NCBI RefSeq assembly: GCF_031432425.1
Contig: NZ_JAVKPH010000020.1
Span: 1 to 64,000, forward strand
Source: Ruixingdingia sedimenti
GTDB lineage: Bacteria; Pseudomonadota; Alphaproteobacteria; Rhodobacterales; Rhodobacteraceae
Direction of reading: 5' to 3'
DNA length: 64,000 nucleotides
Of the stretch, positions 16,137-24,965 are shown piece after piece (positions within the stretch are counted from its first letter, which is position 1; each line of letters begins with the position of its first letter). The translations under genes and the position numbers were made by a program. Under the pieces are notes generated by a model. That model saw only the letters and a program-made list of their open reading frames with translations. It made no database searches and was not told the origin of the DNA.

Positions 16137-17063
16137 ATGACACGCGCTGCCGTTCATACCCGCGCCGACGACTACCCGACCCGCGCTGCCAGCGAAAGCT
16201 GGCTGGACCGCAGGGATCCCGTCTGCTGGGGCAAATGGACGCCCGAGGCGCCGCTGACCCGCGCGCAGGCCGACGAATTCGACCGCAAGGGCTTTCTGGT
16301 CCTGCACGACCTGTTTTCCGCCGCCGAGATCGCCCGGCTGCAAGAGGAATCGCGCCGCCTGCGGTCGGGCGAGGCCGATCTTCACGCCGACAACGTGGTG
16401 ACGGAACCGGGGTCCGATGACGTGCGCACCGTCTTTCGGCTGGAGGAGGAAAGCGCCCTCTTCAACCGCCTTGCCTGTGATGCCCGCGTCGCGGGCAAGG
16501 TGCGCTTCCTGCTGGACGACGATCTTTACCTTCACCAGAGCCGCCTGAACTACAAGCCCGGCTTCACCGGCAAGGAATTCTACTGGCATTCGGATTTCGA
16601 GACATGGCACGCCGAGGACGGCATGCCCCGGATGCGCGCGATTTCCGCCTCGGTCCTGCTGACGGACAACGACGCGCTGAACGGGCCGCTGATGCTGATC
16701 CCCGGGTCGCAGAACCACTACATTTCCTGCGCGGGGGCGACGCCCGAGGACAACCACAAATCCTCGCTGAAAAAGCAGGAAATCGGGGTGCCCAGTCCCG
16801 ATGCGCTGACCGGACTGGCGCGGAAGTTCGGCATCGAATATGCGGCGGGCAAGGCCGGGACGGTGATCCTGTTCGACTGCAACACCATGCATGGGTCGAA
16901 CGGGAACATCACGCCGTTTTCGCGCTCGAACGCGTTCTTCGTCTATAACGCCTGGTCGAACCGCTGCGGCGCGCCTTTCGCGGCGGTAAAACCGCGCCCG
17001 GCCTTTCTTGCCGCGCGCGACCCGAAGGCGCCGATCGGGATCGTTTCGGGCCGCATCGCGTGA
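16137..17063 (+). CDS. ectD: Ectoine 5-hydroxylase
   Basis: A 308-residue Fe(II)/2-oxoglutarate dioxygenase that hydroxylates ectoine to 5-hydroxyectoine. Start at 16137, 3 nt after an ideal AAGGAGGTGA; a GTG at 16131 overlaps the ribosome site. Iron ligands are visible as H151 and D153 (FYWHSDFETWHAEDGMP) and H252 (NTMHGSNGN). LHQSRLNYKPGFTGKEF and the SNAFFVYNAWSN segment are typical of EctD. No ask_ect aspartokinase gene follows. Confidence 0.97.
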   Translation: MTRAAVHTRADDYPTRAASESWLDRRDPVCWGKWTPEAPLTRAQADEFDRKGFLVLHDLFSAAEIARLQEESRRLRSGEADLHADNVVTEPGSDDVRTVFRLEEESALFNRLACDARVAGKVRFLLDDDLYLHQSRLNYKPGFTGKEFYWHSDFETWHAEDGMPRMRAISASVLLTDNDALNGPLMLIPGSQNHYISCAGATPEDNHKSSLKKQEIGVPSPDALTGLARKFGIEYAAGKAGTVILFDCNTMHGSNGNITPFSRSNAFFVYNAWSNRCGAPFAAVKPRPAFLAARDPKAPIGIVSGRIA

Positions 17064-17192
17064 TCCTGGCCCGGGCCGCCGGCGGGACGGATGTCCCGGT
17101 GCGGGTCGGGCTGCGGCCGTACAAATATGCTTGACAGGTCAATCTTTCGGGCGAAGCTCGATCCGGGGGAAGAACCCTGTCAGGAGGATTGC

Positions 17193-17444
17193 ATGGAAGA
17201 CACTCAGATCGGCTGGATCGCCGCCATCATCATTGGCGGCCTTGCAGGCTGGGCCGCGTCCAGTCTGATGAAAAGCGATACCGGAATCCTGCTCAACGTC
17301 ATCCTCGGCATCGTCGGCGCGGCGGTGGCGAGCTTTCTGTTCGGCCTTCTGGGCGTCAGCTTCGGCGGCTGGGTCGGCTATCTCGTGGCGGGGATCGTCG
17401 GGGCCTGCATCCTGATCTGGGGCGCGCGCGCGATCCGCAGCTAG
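17193..17444 (+). CDS. GlsB/YeaQ/YmgE family stress-response membrane protein
   Basis: An 83-residue inner-membrane protein with three hydrophobic helices (about 7-25, 31-51, 56-77) and the glycine-rich GWIAAIIIGGLAGWAASSLM start of the transglycosylase-associated family. Start at 17193 with AGGAGG 6 nt upstream. Family members are induced by osmotic and acid stress but have no proven activity. It follows ectD with 129 bp between and a TTGACAGGTCAA palindrome at about 17132, so it may have its own promoter. Confidence 0.88.
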   Translation: MEDTQIGWIAAIIIGGLAGWAASSLMKSDTGILLNVILGIVGAAVASFLFGLLGVSFGGWVGYLVAGIVGACILIWGARAIRS

Positions 17445-17450
17445 CGCGCG

Positions 17451-17474
17451 CGGCCGGCTCCGGGGGCCCGGCCG
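17451..17474. terminator. GC hairpin between convergent genes
   Basis: CGGCCGG at 17451-17457 pairs with CCGGCCG at 17468-17474 across a 10-nt loop, between the converging GlsB-like and aminopeptidase P genes. No T tract follows on either strand, so it may stall or terminate transcription only weakly. Confidence 0.35.
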
Positions 17475-19286
17475 TCACAGCGGCCGGGTCGCCCTGTCCA
17501 GCCAGGCGCGCGCATGCGGCGACACCATCGGCCCGATCCGCGCCGCGACCTGCGCGTGATAGGCATCGAGCCATCCGCGCTCATCCGCCGACAGCCGTTC
17601 GGACAGGATCAGCCGCCGGTCGATGGGGGCGAAGGTCAGCGTCTCGAACGCCAGCATGGCGCGGGCATCGGCGCCGGGCAGGGCGGGAGCCTCCGTCACC
17701 ACGATCAGGTTCTCGATGCGGATGCCGAAGGCGCCCTCGCGGTAATAGCCGGGCTCGTTCGACAGGATCATGCCGGGGTCCAGCGGCACCTCGGATATGC
17801 GCGACAGCCGCTGCGGCCCCTCGTGCACCGACAGGAAGGCCCCCACGCCATGGCCGGTGCCGTGGTCGTAATCCTGCCCCGCCAGCCACAGCGGATAGCG
17901 CGCCAGCGCATCCAGATCGCGCCCCGCCAGCCCCTTGGGCCAGCGCAGGCGGGATATGGCGATCATCCCCTGCAACACGCGGGTGAAGGCTTCGCATGCC
18001 TCTGCGGGCGGCTCGCCCACGGCGACGGTGCGGGTGATGTCGGTGGTGCCGTCGCGGTACTGGCCGCCGGAATCGACCAGCAGCAATTCGCCCGCCGCCA
18101 AGGGCCGGTTGGTGTCCTCGGTCACGCGGTAATGGACGATGGCGCCGTTCGGGCCCGCGCCGCAGATCGTCTCGAAGCTGAGGTCGTGCAGCTGGTTCGT
18201 GGCGCGGCGGAACCCTTCGAGCCCCCGCACCACGTCGATCTCCGTTACCTTCGCCCCGGCGCAGACCGCCTGCGCCTGGGTGTCGAGCCAGCAGAGGAAT
18301 TCCACCACCGCCGCGCCGTCGCGCAGATGGGCGGTGCGGGTGGCGGCGATTTCGGCCGGGTTCTTGCGCGCCTTGGGCAGGCGGCAGGGATCGTCGCCCC
18401 AGACCCGCGCGACCTCTGCCGCGTCGAGTTCCTGCACCACGGCAAGCGGCGCGCTGGTCCGGTCCACCCGCACCGGGCCGGTCAGCGTGTGCAGCGCGGG
18501 CACGAAGGCCGCGGGCGGGCGCAGGGTGACGTGATCGCCCAGATGGGCGCGGGTTTCCGGGCCGAACTTGGCCGGTTCGGCAAAGACGCTGACGCGGGCG
18601 TCGTCGTGCAGGATGGCGAAGCCCTGCACCACCGGATTGCGCGGCACATCCGCGCCGCGGATGTTCAAAAGCCAGCAGAGCGAATCCGGCAGCGTGATCA
18701 CCGCCGCGCGCTGGCCCGCGGCGCGCAGGGCCTCGGCCAGCCGGGCGCGCTTGGCGGCGGCGGATTCGCCCGCCAGATCCTCGGGGTGGGGGACGGCCGC
18801 GCCGCAGGGGGGCGGGGGCTGGTCGGGCCAGACCGCGTCGATGGGGTTGGCGACGGGGCGCAGGGTGACGGGATGGCCGGCCAGTTGCGCCTCGATCTTC
18901 TCGATTTCTTCCGCCGTGTGCAGCCAGGGGTCGAAGCCGACCACGCCGTCCGCCAGATGGTCGCGCAGCCAGTCGCCGGGGCGGGTTTCGGGCCAGTTGA
19001 CGGGGGTGAAGCAATCGGCCACCTGCGCGCGCACCTGCAGCCGGTAGCGGCCGTCGATGAACACCCCGGCGGTATCCGGCAGCACGATGCAGAACCCCGC
19101 CGATCCGGTGAAGCCCGTCAGCCAGGCCAGCCGTTCATCCCGCGCCGCGACATATTCGCCCTGATGCGCATCGGCGCGGGGCACGATGAAGCCCGCCAGC
19201 CCCTGCACCGCAAGCGCCGCGCGCAGGGCGGCAAGGCGCGGGGGCCCCTGGTCGGGCGTGGTCGTGGCGGTGAAGGTCTGCAACAT
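17475..19286 (-). CDS. pepP: Aminopeptidase P family (Xaa-Pro aminopeptidase)
   Basis: A 603-residue cytoplasmic M24B peptidase that removes N-terminal residues before proline. Start at 19286 (MLQTFTATTTP). Two creatinase-like N-terminal domains (residues about 10-320) precede the pita-bread catalytic domain; metal-binding segments are LLVDSGGQYRDGTTDITRT (two aspartates), GHGVGAFLSVHEGP (histidine), ILSNEPGYY and IRIENLIVV (glutamates). The three-domain length of about 600 residues matches the long eukaryote-like form common in alphaproteobacteria. Confidence 0.94.
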   Translation of the reverse strand: MLQTFTATTTPDQGPPRLAALRAALAVQGLAGFIVPRADAHQGEYVAARDERLAWLTGFTGSAGFCIVLPDTAGVFIDGRYRLQVRAQVADCFTPVNWPETRPGDWLRDHLADGVVGFDPWLHTAEEIEKIEAQLAGHPVTLRPVANPIDAVWPDQPPPPCGAAVPHPEDLAGESAAAKRARLAEALRAAGQRAAVITLPDSLCWLLNIRGADVPRNPVVQGFAILHDDARVSVFAEPAKFGPETRAHLGDHVTLRPPAAFVPALHTLTGPVRVDRTSAPLAVVQELDAAEVARVWGDDPCRLPKARKNPAEIAATRTAHLRDGAAVVEFLCWLDTQAQAVCAGAKVTEIDVVRGLEGFRRATNQLHDLSFETICGAGPNGAIVHYRVTEDTNRPLAAGELLLVDSGGQYRDGTTDITRTVAVGEPPAEACEAFTRVLQGMIAISRLRWPKGLAGRDLDALARYPLWLAGQDYDHGTGHGVGAFLSVHEGPQRLSRISEVPLDPGMILSNEPGYYREGAFGIRIENLIVVTEAPALPGADARAMLAFETLTFAPIDRRLILSERLSADERGWLDAYHAQVAARIGPMVSPHARAWLDRATRPL

Positions 19287-19695
19287 GGCGGGCCCCTGTC
19301 GGTATGGCAATCGGCGCAGGGTCGCATCGCCGTGCGCCGGGTGCAATGGGGACCCGGCCTTCCACGCCCCCGCTCTGGCTGGCGAAGGCGCGTGCCTTCG
19401 CCACGTCCTGCGGGTTGAGCTTGTCCCGGCCGGGGGCCCCAAGCCCCCGGCCAGCGCCCGCCCCGCCCATGGCGGGCGCTTCTCGCCCGCCGGGGCAGGC
19501 GCCGGCCTACCCTTTGTGCCTGTGATCTCCGTTTTCAGTGGAAAGGTCGCGCGACGGGCGGGGGAAACGCAGTGCGTTTCCTGTTCCCACCCGGCCCGAC
19601 GTGATGCGGTTTCCGGTCCGTTTGGTCATGCCGAGGCAAGTCCCGGCCTGTGGACGCAGGGGCCCGGCCCGGGCGGCGTACGACCGCCTCCCGCC
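19287..19695. repeat. Gene-free stretch rich in perfect hairpins
   Basis: The 409 bp between cobT and the aminopeptidase gene carry no gene I can support. They contain four perfect inverted repeats: GGCGAAGGC/GCCTTCGCC (19381-19402, 4-nt loop), GGCCGGGGGC/GCCCCCGGCC (19428-19452), GCGCCCGCC/GGCGGGCGC (19454-19479) and GGAAACGCA/TGCGTTTCC (19563-19581, 1-nt centre). A short frame on the minus strand (19135-19470) lacks family features. The array looks like REP-type repeats or stacked transcription-stopping structures. Confidence 0.55.
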
Positions 19696-21582
19696 CTACC
19701 GCCGCCAGACGCCGCTTGCGACCTTGTTCATCCCCAGCACCCGGGCGCGCTTGCGCGGGTCGGTGTCGAAGAGCCCGGCCAGCTGTTCCGTCATCGCGCC
19801 GGCCAGCTGTTCCACATCGGTGATCGTCACCGCATGCTGGTAATAGCGCGTCACGTCATGGCCGATGCCGATGGCGATCAGTTCCACCGCCTTGCGCTTT
19901 TCCACCATGGCGATCACGTCGCGCAGGTGCTTTTCCAGATAGGTCGCGGCATTGACCGACAGCGTGCTGTCATCCACCGGCGCGCCGTCGGAAATCACCA
20001 TCAGGATCTTGCGCGCCTCGCGCCGGGCCAGCATCCGGCGGTGCGCCCATTCCAGCGCCTCGCCGTCGATGTTTTCCTTCAGCAGCCCTTCCTTCATCAT
20101 CAGGCCGAGGTTCTCGCGCGTGCGCCGCCACGGCGCATCCGCCCCCTTGTAGACGATGTGCCGCAGATCGTTGAGCCGCCCCGGCGCCTGCGGGCGGCCG
20201 GCGGCGAGCCATTTTTCCCGGCTCTGCCCGCCCTTCCAGGCGCGGGTGGTGAAACCCAGAATCTCCACCTTCACCTGGCAGCGTTCCAGTGTGCGCGCCA
20301 GCACATCGGCGCAGATCGCCGCGATGGAGATCGGCCGGCCCCGCATGGACCCCGAGTTGTCGAGCAGAAGCGTGACCACCGTGTCGCGGAACTCGGTGTC
20401 CTTTTCGACCTTGAAGGACAAGGGCGTCGTCGGGTTCGCCACCACGCGGGCAAGGCGGGCGACGTCGAGGATGCCTTCCTCGCGGTCGAATTCCCAGCTT
20501 CGGTTCTGCTGCGCCTGCAACCGGCGTTGCAGCTTGTTCGCCAGCCGCCCCACCGCACCCTTCAGCGGTTCCAGCTGCTGGTCGAGATAGGCGCGCAGGC
20601 GTTCGAGTTCCGCCGGTTCCGCCAGATCCTCGGCGTGGATTTCCTCGTCGTGGTCGGTGGTGAAGGCGCGATAGTTGGGGTCGGCGTCGGAATGCGGCGG
20701 CGGGGCGGGCGGTTCCGGGGGCTCGTCGCCCTCGGGCATCTCGACTTCTTCCATCGCCTCCATGTCGGCGGTGTCTTCCATCGAGACCTGGGCCTGCGTC
20801 TGGTCCTGCTGCTGGTCCTGGCTCTGTTCGGGGGCGGCCTCGGTGTCGTCGGGCTCGTCCTCGCCGGTGCTGTCGGGGGCGTCCTCGTCCTCGGAGGCGT
20901 CTTCGGACGAATCGTCCTCGGGGTCGGGCTGGTCGGGGTCGTCGCCCAACTGGTCGGCATAGCCCAGATCGGCGATGACCTTGCGGGCCAGCCGCGCGAA
21001 GGCGGCCTGATCGGCCAGCACATGGTCTAGGTTTTCCAGCGTGCCGCCAGCCTGCGATTCGATGAACCCGCGCCACAGATCCATCACATTCGCCGCGCCC
21101 TCGGGCAGCGCGCGGCCCGTGGCCAGATGGCGCACCAGATAGCCCGCGGCGGCGGGCAGGGGGGCATCCTCGGCGCGGGTGATCTGGGCATAGCCGCGCC
21201 GGTCGGCCTCGTGCGCGATGCGCGCGTCGATATTGCCCGCGGTGCCGGGCATCGCGCGCGCGCCCACGGCCTCGCACCGGGCGGTTTCCATCGCCTCGTA
21301 GATCTCGCGCGCCAGCGGGCCGGAGGGGGCGTAGCGGCTGTGGGTCGCGTCGTCGTGGTGGCGGCGGCGCAGCGCGAAGGCATCGGCGGTGCCGCGGGCC
21401 AGCAGCACCTCGTCCCGCGTCAGGCGGCGGCTGACCTGCGGCAGGCGCATCGTCTCGCCCGTCATGCCCGGCGCATCGACCGAATAGTTCACCGTCAGGT
21501 CCGGCGCGTCGGCCAGCGTCTTGGTCGCCTCTGCCAGCGCCTTCTTGAACGGATCAGCGGGGTTGTCGGTGGGCTTGGTCAC
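19696..21582 (-). CDS. cobT: Aerobic cobaltochelatase subunit CobT
   Basis: A 628-residue subunit of the ATP-dependent CobNST chelatase that inserts cobalt into hydrogenobyrinate a,c-diamide. The start is a GTG at 21582 (product VTKPTDNPADPFKKAL) whose last bases overlap the TGA of the preceding gene. The N-terminal region is helical, a strongly acidic, glutamine-rich linker covers about residues 210-300, and a C-terminal VWA domain has the MIDAS motif D408-N-S-G-S-M413. The acidic linker and VWA make this clearly CobT. It is two genes after cobS in the same direction. Confidence 0.96.
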   Translation of the reverse strand: MTKPTDNPADPFKKALAEATKTLADAPDLTVNYSVDAPGMTGETMRLPQVSRRLTRDEVLLARGTADAFALRRRHHDDATHSRYAPSGPLAREIYEAMETARCEAVGARAMPGTAGNIDARIAHEADRRGYAQITRAEDAPLPAAAGYLVRHLATGRALPEGAANVMDLWRGFIESQAGGTLENLDHVLADQAAFARLARKVIADLGYADQLGDDPDQPDPEDDSSEDASEDEDAPDSTGEDEPDDTEAAPEQSQDQQQDQTQAQVSMEDTADMEAMEEVEMPEGDEPPEPPAPPPHSDADPNYRAFTTDHDEEIHAEDLAEPAELERLRAYLDQQLEPLKGAVGRLANKLQRRLQAQQNRSWEFDREEGILDVARLARVVANPTTPLSFKVEKDTEFRDTVVTLLLDNSGSMRGRPISIAAICADVLARTLERCQVKVEILGFTTRAWKGGQSREKWLAAGRPQAPGRLNDLRHIVYKGADAPWRRTRENLGLMMKEGLLKENIDGEALEWAHRRMLARREARKILMVISDGAPVDDSTLSVNAATYLEKHLRDVIAMVEKRKAVELIAIGIGHDVTRYYQHAVTITDVEQLAGAMTEQLAGLFDTDPRKRARVLGMNKVASGVWRR

Positions 21583-21968
21583 GGCAGGTCTCGGGTCTCG
21601 GGCTGGGTCGCGGCGAAATCCTCGCACCGTTTCAGCAGCCGGTCATGGATGTCGCGGCTGGCGGCATCGCCGCCGAGGACATGGGCCCGCACGGTCAGCG
21701 CCATGCGGGGCCGTTCCTCGGCGATGAAGGCGTCGATCTTGCCCGCATCGCCCCCGCCGAGCCGCACCGCCGCATCGCGGAAGGCGCGCGCGCGGTCGCG
21801 GTCGGACGGATGGGCATCCAGATGCCGCGATCCCGCCGCCACATCCGACCGCCCCATCCAGAAGGCCGCGCACTGGGCCGCGGGAAAGAACGCCCGCGCC
21901 TCTTGCGCCGCGGCCGCCCCGGCCGAAAGCGCCAGCATCGCCGTCGCTTGCGCCCAGCCCCGGACCAT
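21579..21968 (-). CDS. Small exported protein between cobS and cobT
   Basis: A 129-residue hypothetical protein. It begins MVRGWAQATAMLALSAGAAAAQEA, a signal peptide with a likely cleavage after AAA. The mature part has two cysteines (QCAAFW, KRCEDF) that could form a disulfide and is otherwise helical and arginine-rich. Its ATG overlaps the cobS stop (21966-21970) and its TGA overlaps the cobT start, so it is translationally coupled to both. No known cobaltochelatase subunit is secreted, so a direct role in the complex is doubtful; function unknown. Confidence 0.75.
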   Translation of the reverse strand: MVRGWAQATAMLALSAGAAAAQEARAFFPAAQCAAFWMGRSDVAAGSRHLDAHPSDRDRARAFRDAAVRLGGGDAGKIDAFIAEERPRMALTVRAHVLGGDAASRDIHDRLLKRCEDFAATQPETRDLP

Positions 21969-22942
21969 CACCGCATCGCCTGGCTCGCCGCGCTTTCCGG
22001 CAGTTCCTCGTTGAAGCAACGCTGGTAGAATTCCGCCACCGTCTGGCGTTCCAGTTCATCGCATTTGTTGAGGAAGGAAAGGCGGAAGGCATAGCCCACG
22101 TTGCGGAAGATCTGCGCGTTCTGCGCCCAGTTGATGACCGTCCGCGGGCTCATCACCGTCGACAGATCGCCGTTCATGAAGGCGGTGCGCGTCAGATCGG
22201 CGACCGTCACCATCTGCGCGATGGTCTTGCGCCCGGCGGCGGTGTTGTAATGCGGGTTCTTCGCCAGCACGATCGCGGTTTCCGCATCGTGGCTGAGGTA
22301 GTTCAGCGTCGCCACCAGCGACCAGCGGTCCATCTGCGCCTGGTTGATCTGCTGCACGCCGTGGTAAAGCCCGGTCGTGTCGCCCAGACCCACGGTGTTC
22401 GCGGTGGCGAACAGGCGGAAGCAGGGATTGGGGGTGATGATCTCGTTCTGGTCCAGGAGCGTCAGCTTGCCGTCATGTTCCAGCACGCGCTGGATGACGA
22501 ACATCACGTCCGGCCGGCCGGCGTCGTATTCGTCGAACACGATGGCGACGGGGTTGCGCAGCGCCCAGGGCAGGATGCCTTCGTGGAATTCCGTCACCTG
22601 CTTGCCGTCGCGCAGCTTGATCGCATCCTTGCCGATCAGGTCGATCCGGCTGATGTGGCTGTCGAGGTTGACCCGCACGCAGGGCCAGTTCAGCCGCGCC
22701 GCCACCTGCTCGATATGGGTGGATTTGCCGGTGCCGTGATAGCCCTGGATCATCACCCGGCGGTTGTAGGCAAAGCCCGCAAGGATGGCGAGCGTCGTGT
22801 CGGGGTCGAATTTGTAGGTCGGGTCGATTTCGGGCACACGGTCGGTGCGGTCGGCAAAGCCCCTCACCTTCATGTCGGTGTCGATGCCGAAGATGTCGCG
22901 CACGGCGATGTCCTCGGTGGGTTTCGCGTTCATGTCCGTCAT
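21968..22942 (-). CDS. cobS: Aerobic cobaltochelatase subunit CobS
   Basis: A 324-residue AAA+ ATPase that forms ring complexes with CobT and powers cobalt insertion by CobN. Start at 22942 (MTDMNAKP); 22933 and 22954 are close alternatives. The Walker A motif GYHGTGKS is at residues 67-74 and Walker B VFDEYD at 135-140; a sensor ATANTVG and an Arg-containing RWSLVATLNYL follow. The length is standard. The neighbouring J-domain, BolA and cobT genes are a conserved order in Rhodobacterales. Confidence 0.97.
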   Translation of the reverse strand: MTDMNAKPTEDIAVRDIFGIDTDMKVRGFADRTDRVPEIDPTYKFDPDTTLAILAGFAYNRRVMIQGYHGTGKSTHIEQVAARLNWPCVRVNLDSHISRIDLIGKDAIKLRDGKQVTEFHEGILPWALRNPVAIVFDEYDAGRPDVMFVIQRVLEHDGKLTLLDQNEIITPNPCFRLFATANTVGLGDTTGLYHGVQQINQAQMDRWSLVATLNYLSHDAETAIVLAKNPHYNTAAGRKTIAQMVTVADLTRTAFMNGDLSTVMSPRTVINWAQNAQIFRNVGYAFRLSFLNKCDELERQTVAEFYQRCFNEELPESAASQAMR

Positions 22943-23067
22943 GCCTGCCGCCATCGTCTGGAACCACACCGGCCCCGCGGGGCCATCCGGCGAGTTGTGG
23001 TACATATCGCCCGCCCCTGCAAGGGCAAGGCGGCATCGCGCCGCGCGGGACGGGCGCCCCCGGCGCC

Positions 23068-23694
23068 TCAGTCGCGGAAGTGGCGGCTGTCCTTGATCTG
23101 GTCCCAGGCCCAGACCACCTCTTGCAGCCGTTCCTCGTCGGCGCGGTTGCCGCCGTTGAGGTCGGGGTGCAGGTCCTTGACCAGGCTCTTGTATTGCTTG
23201 CGGATTTCCGCCCGCGTCCAGCTGTCGCGCGCATCGAGGATGTCGAGCGCGCGGCGTTCCGTCGGCGGCAGCTTGCGCGTCGGGCCCGGCGTCGGGTTGC
23301 GTGTGGCCTTTTCGCCCAGAATCTCCATCGGGTCCTCGACGCCGAGCCGCGCCCAGGCCCGGCCCTCGTCGGGGCGGTTGCCGAAGGGCTTGGTCTCGCG
23401 CCCCCAGAGCCGGTCCTTGTCGAGGAATTTCTGGAATTCCTCCTCGGTATGGCCCTGGAAGAAGTTCCATTTGAGGTTGTATTCGCGCACATGGTCGCGG
23501 CAGAACCACAGGTATTCGTCCAGCGAATCCGGGGATTTGGGCGCGCGGTACTGGCCCGGCGCGGTGCAGCCGGGATAGTCGCAGGGCCGGTCCACACCCT
23601 CGAAGGCGCCGGACATGCCGCGCCGGCCGCGGGTGCGGCGCTTCTTGTCCGCCGAAACGCGGATGTCGAATTCGAAGGGCGAACCTTTGGTCAT
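23068..23694 (-). CDS. J-domain (DnaJ-like) protein
   Basis: A 208-residue protein with a C-terminal J domain; HPD is at residues 176-178 (QYKSLVKDLHPDLNGG), so it can probably stimulate an Hsp70 ATPase. The N-terminal half has a cysteine cluster (CDYPGC, WFCRDHV) that could bind zinc and a conserved block EYLWFCRDHVREYNLKWNFF. Start at 23694 with GGAAAGG upstream. It is divergent from bolA and upstream of cobS on the same strand, an arrangement kept in related bacteria. The client protein is unknown. Confidence 0.93.
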   Translation of the reverse strand: MTKGSPFEFDIRVSADKKRRTRGRRGMSGAFEGVDRPCDYPGCTAPGQYRAPKSPDSLDEYLWFCRDHVREYNLKWNFFQGHTEEEFQKFLDKDRLWGRETKPFGNRPDEGRAWARLGVEDPMEILGEKATRNPTPGPTRKLPPTERRALDILDARDSWTRAEIRKQYKSLVKDLHPDLNGGNRADEERLQEVVWAWDQIKDSRHFRD

Positions 23695-23767
23695 CTGCTT
23701 GCCTTTCCGACTCGGAGGCGAGAGTTTAGAGTTTTCCACGGCGGCTTGAAGGGGTTGACACAGCGAA

Positions 23768-24025
23768 ATGCGGATCGAGAATCAAATTCGCGCGCGCCTG
23801 ACCGGGGCTTTCGCGCCCGAACGGCTGGAAGTGGTGAACGAAAGCCACCGGCACAAGGGGCATGCGGGCGATGACGGGTCGGGCGAAAGCCATTTCCGCG
23901 TGGTCATCGCCGCCCCCGCCTTTGCGGGGATGAGCCGGATCGAACGCCACCGCGCGGTGCATGCGGCGCTCGGCCCCGCGGTGGTGGGGCGCATCCACGC
24001 GCTGGCGCTGGACATTTCCGGCTAG
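23768..24025 (+). CDS. bolA: BolA family protein
   Basis: An 85-residue BolA-like protein. Start at 23768 because IENQIRARLTGAFAPERLEVVNESHRHKGHAG matches the family from its first residue. The class-II KH-like fold ends with RIERHRAVHAALG and GRIHALALDI. BolA proteins work with monothiol glutaredoxins in iron-sulfur handling. Conserved histidines in SHRHKGH are potential cluster ligands. No clear ribosome site precedes it. Confidence 0.95.
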   Translation: MRIENQIRARLTGAFAPERLEVVNESHRHKGHAGDDGSGESHFRVVIAAPAFAGMSRIERHRAVHAALGPAVVGRIHALALDISG

Positions 24026-24026
24026 G

Positions 24027-24503
24027 CTATTCCGCCGCCTGATCGGGCCGGGGCGTGGCCGGGCCCGCGGGCGTGGCGGGGCCGACGGGCGGGGCCTGCC
24101 CGGGCGCGGCCGGTGCGGCGCGGGTGACGGCGGCGAACAGCGACCGCCCGGCGGCGATGGGGCCCGCGATGGGCGAGGGCGCGGGGGCCGCCACCTCGGG
24201 CGCGGCGGTCAGCGCCCGGCGCGCGGCCTCTGCCGGGTCGGGGGCGGCGGCCGGCGCCGCGGCGGCGGGGGCAAGGCTGCGGCGGAACACCAGCATGTTC
24301 TGGAAAGAGGTGGTCTTGCTGGTCAGGCCGCTGCGTTCTTCGCAGGGCAGGGTGTCGGCGCGCAGGTATTCCCAGCCCTCGCGGCCCAGGTCGTTCATCA
24401 TCTGCGTCAGCGCAAGGGCAAAGCGGTCCGCCGTGGTCCGCGCGCCCCTGGCCTTTTCGCCGCGGCGCGGGGCCGGGATGACCTTGTATTCGTAGTGCTG
24501 CAT
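24027..24503 (-). CDS. DUF4177 domain protein with Ala/Pro-rich tail
   Basis: A 158-residue protein. The first 75 residues match the DUF4177 pattern (MQHYEYKVIPAP, LNDLGREGWEYL-like MMNDLGREGWEYLRADTLP, FQNMLVFRR). The remainder is low-complexity alanine/proline sequence that probably is disordered. Start at 24503 rather than the upstream in-frame ATG at 24557 because the domain begins at MQHYEYK. Function of the domain is unknown. It is convergent with bolA, one base apart. Confidence 0.82.
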   Translation of the reverse strand: MQHYEYKVIPAPRRGEKARGARTTADRFALALTQMMNDLGREGWEYLRADTLPCEERSGLTSKTTSFQNMLVFRRSLAPAAAAPAAAPDPAEAARRALTAAPEVAAPAPSPIAGPIAAGRSLFAAVTRAAPAAPGQAPPVGPATPAGPATPRPDQAAE

Positions 24504-24647
24504 TCTCTGCCCCTCGGGTTGTGCCGGCATTCTATGGGATTCGCGCCGCAAGGCCAAATGCCCAAAGGCTTTTTCGGCACAAAACCGCGGGAGCGCGATG
24601 TTGTGGGGGCATGGACCGCAGACGCTATTGGTGGTGGCGGGCCGGGA

Positions 24648-24962
24648 TCAGGATGCGATCTTCATCAGCACCAGCCCCGCCACGATCAGCACCGCCGCCA
24701 CCAGCCGCATCGGCGTGACCGCCTCGCCCAGCACCGCCCAGCCGACCACGAAGGCCCCCACGGCGCCGATTCCCGTCCAGACCATATAGGCGGTGCCGAG
24801 CGGCAGCACCTTCATCGACAGCGACAAAAGCGCGAAGCTGCCCACCATGCCCACCACCATCACGCCGGTATAGACCGGCTGGGTGAACCCGTTCGACAGT
24901 TTCATCGCCCACGCCCAGAGGATTTCCAGCAGCCCCGCCAGAAACAGCATGATCCAAGCCAT
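24648..24962 (-). CDS. gdx: Guanidinium exporter, SMR family (Gdx/SugE)
   Basis: A 104-residue four-helix inner-membrane protein working as an antiparallel dimer, exchanging guanidinium for protons. The essential glutamate is in AGLLEILWA (E13), and the LPLGTAYMVWTGIGAVGAF helix with LGEAVTPMRL is the Gdx/SugE signature rather than that of the EmrE multidrug group. Start at 24962, with GGAGAG 6-11 nt upstream. The guanidine-II riboswitch directly upstream fixes the physiological substrate. Confidence 0.95.
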   Translation of the reverse strand: MAWIMLFLAGLLEILWAWAMKLSNGFTQPVYTGVMVVGMVGSFALLSLSMKVLPLGTAYMVWTGIGAVGAFVVGWAVLGEAVTPMRLVAAVLIVAGLVLMKIAS

Positions 24963-24965
24963 CGC

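Noticed and set aside
17514..19418. 634-codon plus-strand frame opposite aminopeptidase P
   Set aside because: Shadow of a well-supported gene; product is glycine/arginine/histidine-rich with no motifs.
23755..23760. TTGACA upstream of bolA
   Set aside because: Only 8 bp before the start codon, so it cannot drive the annotated bolA start.
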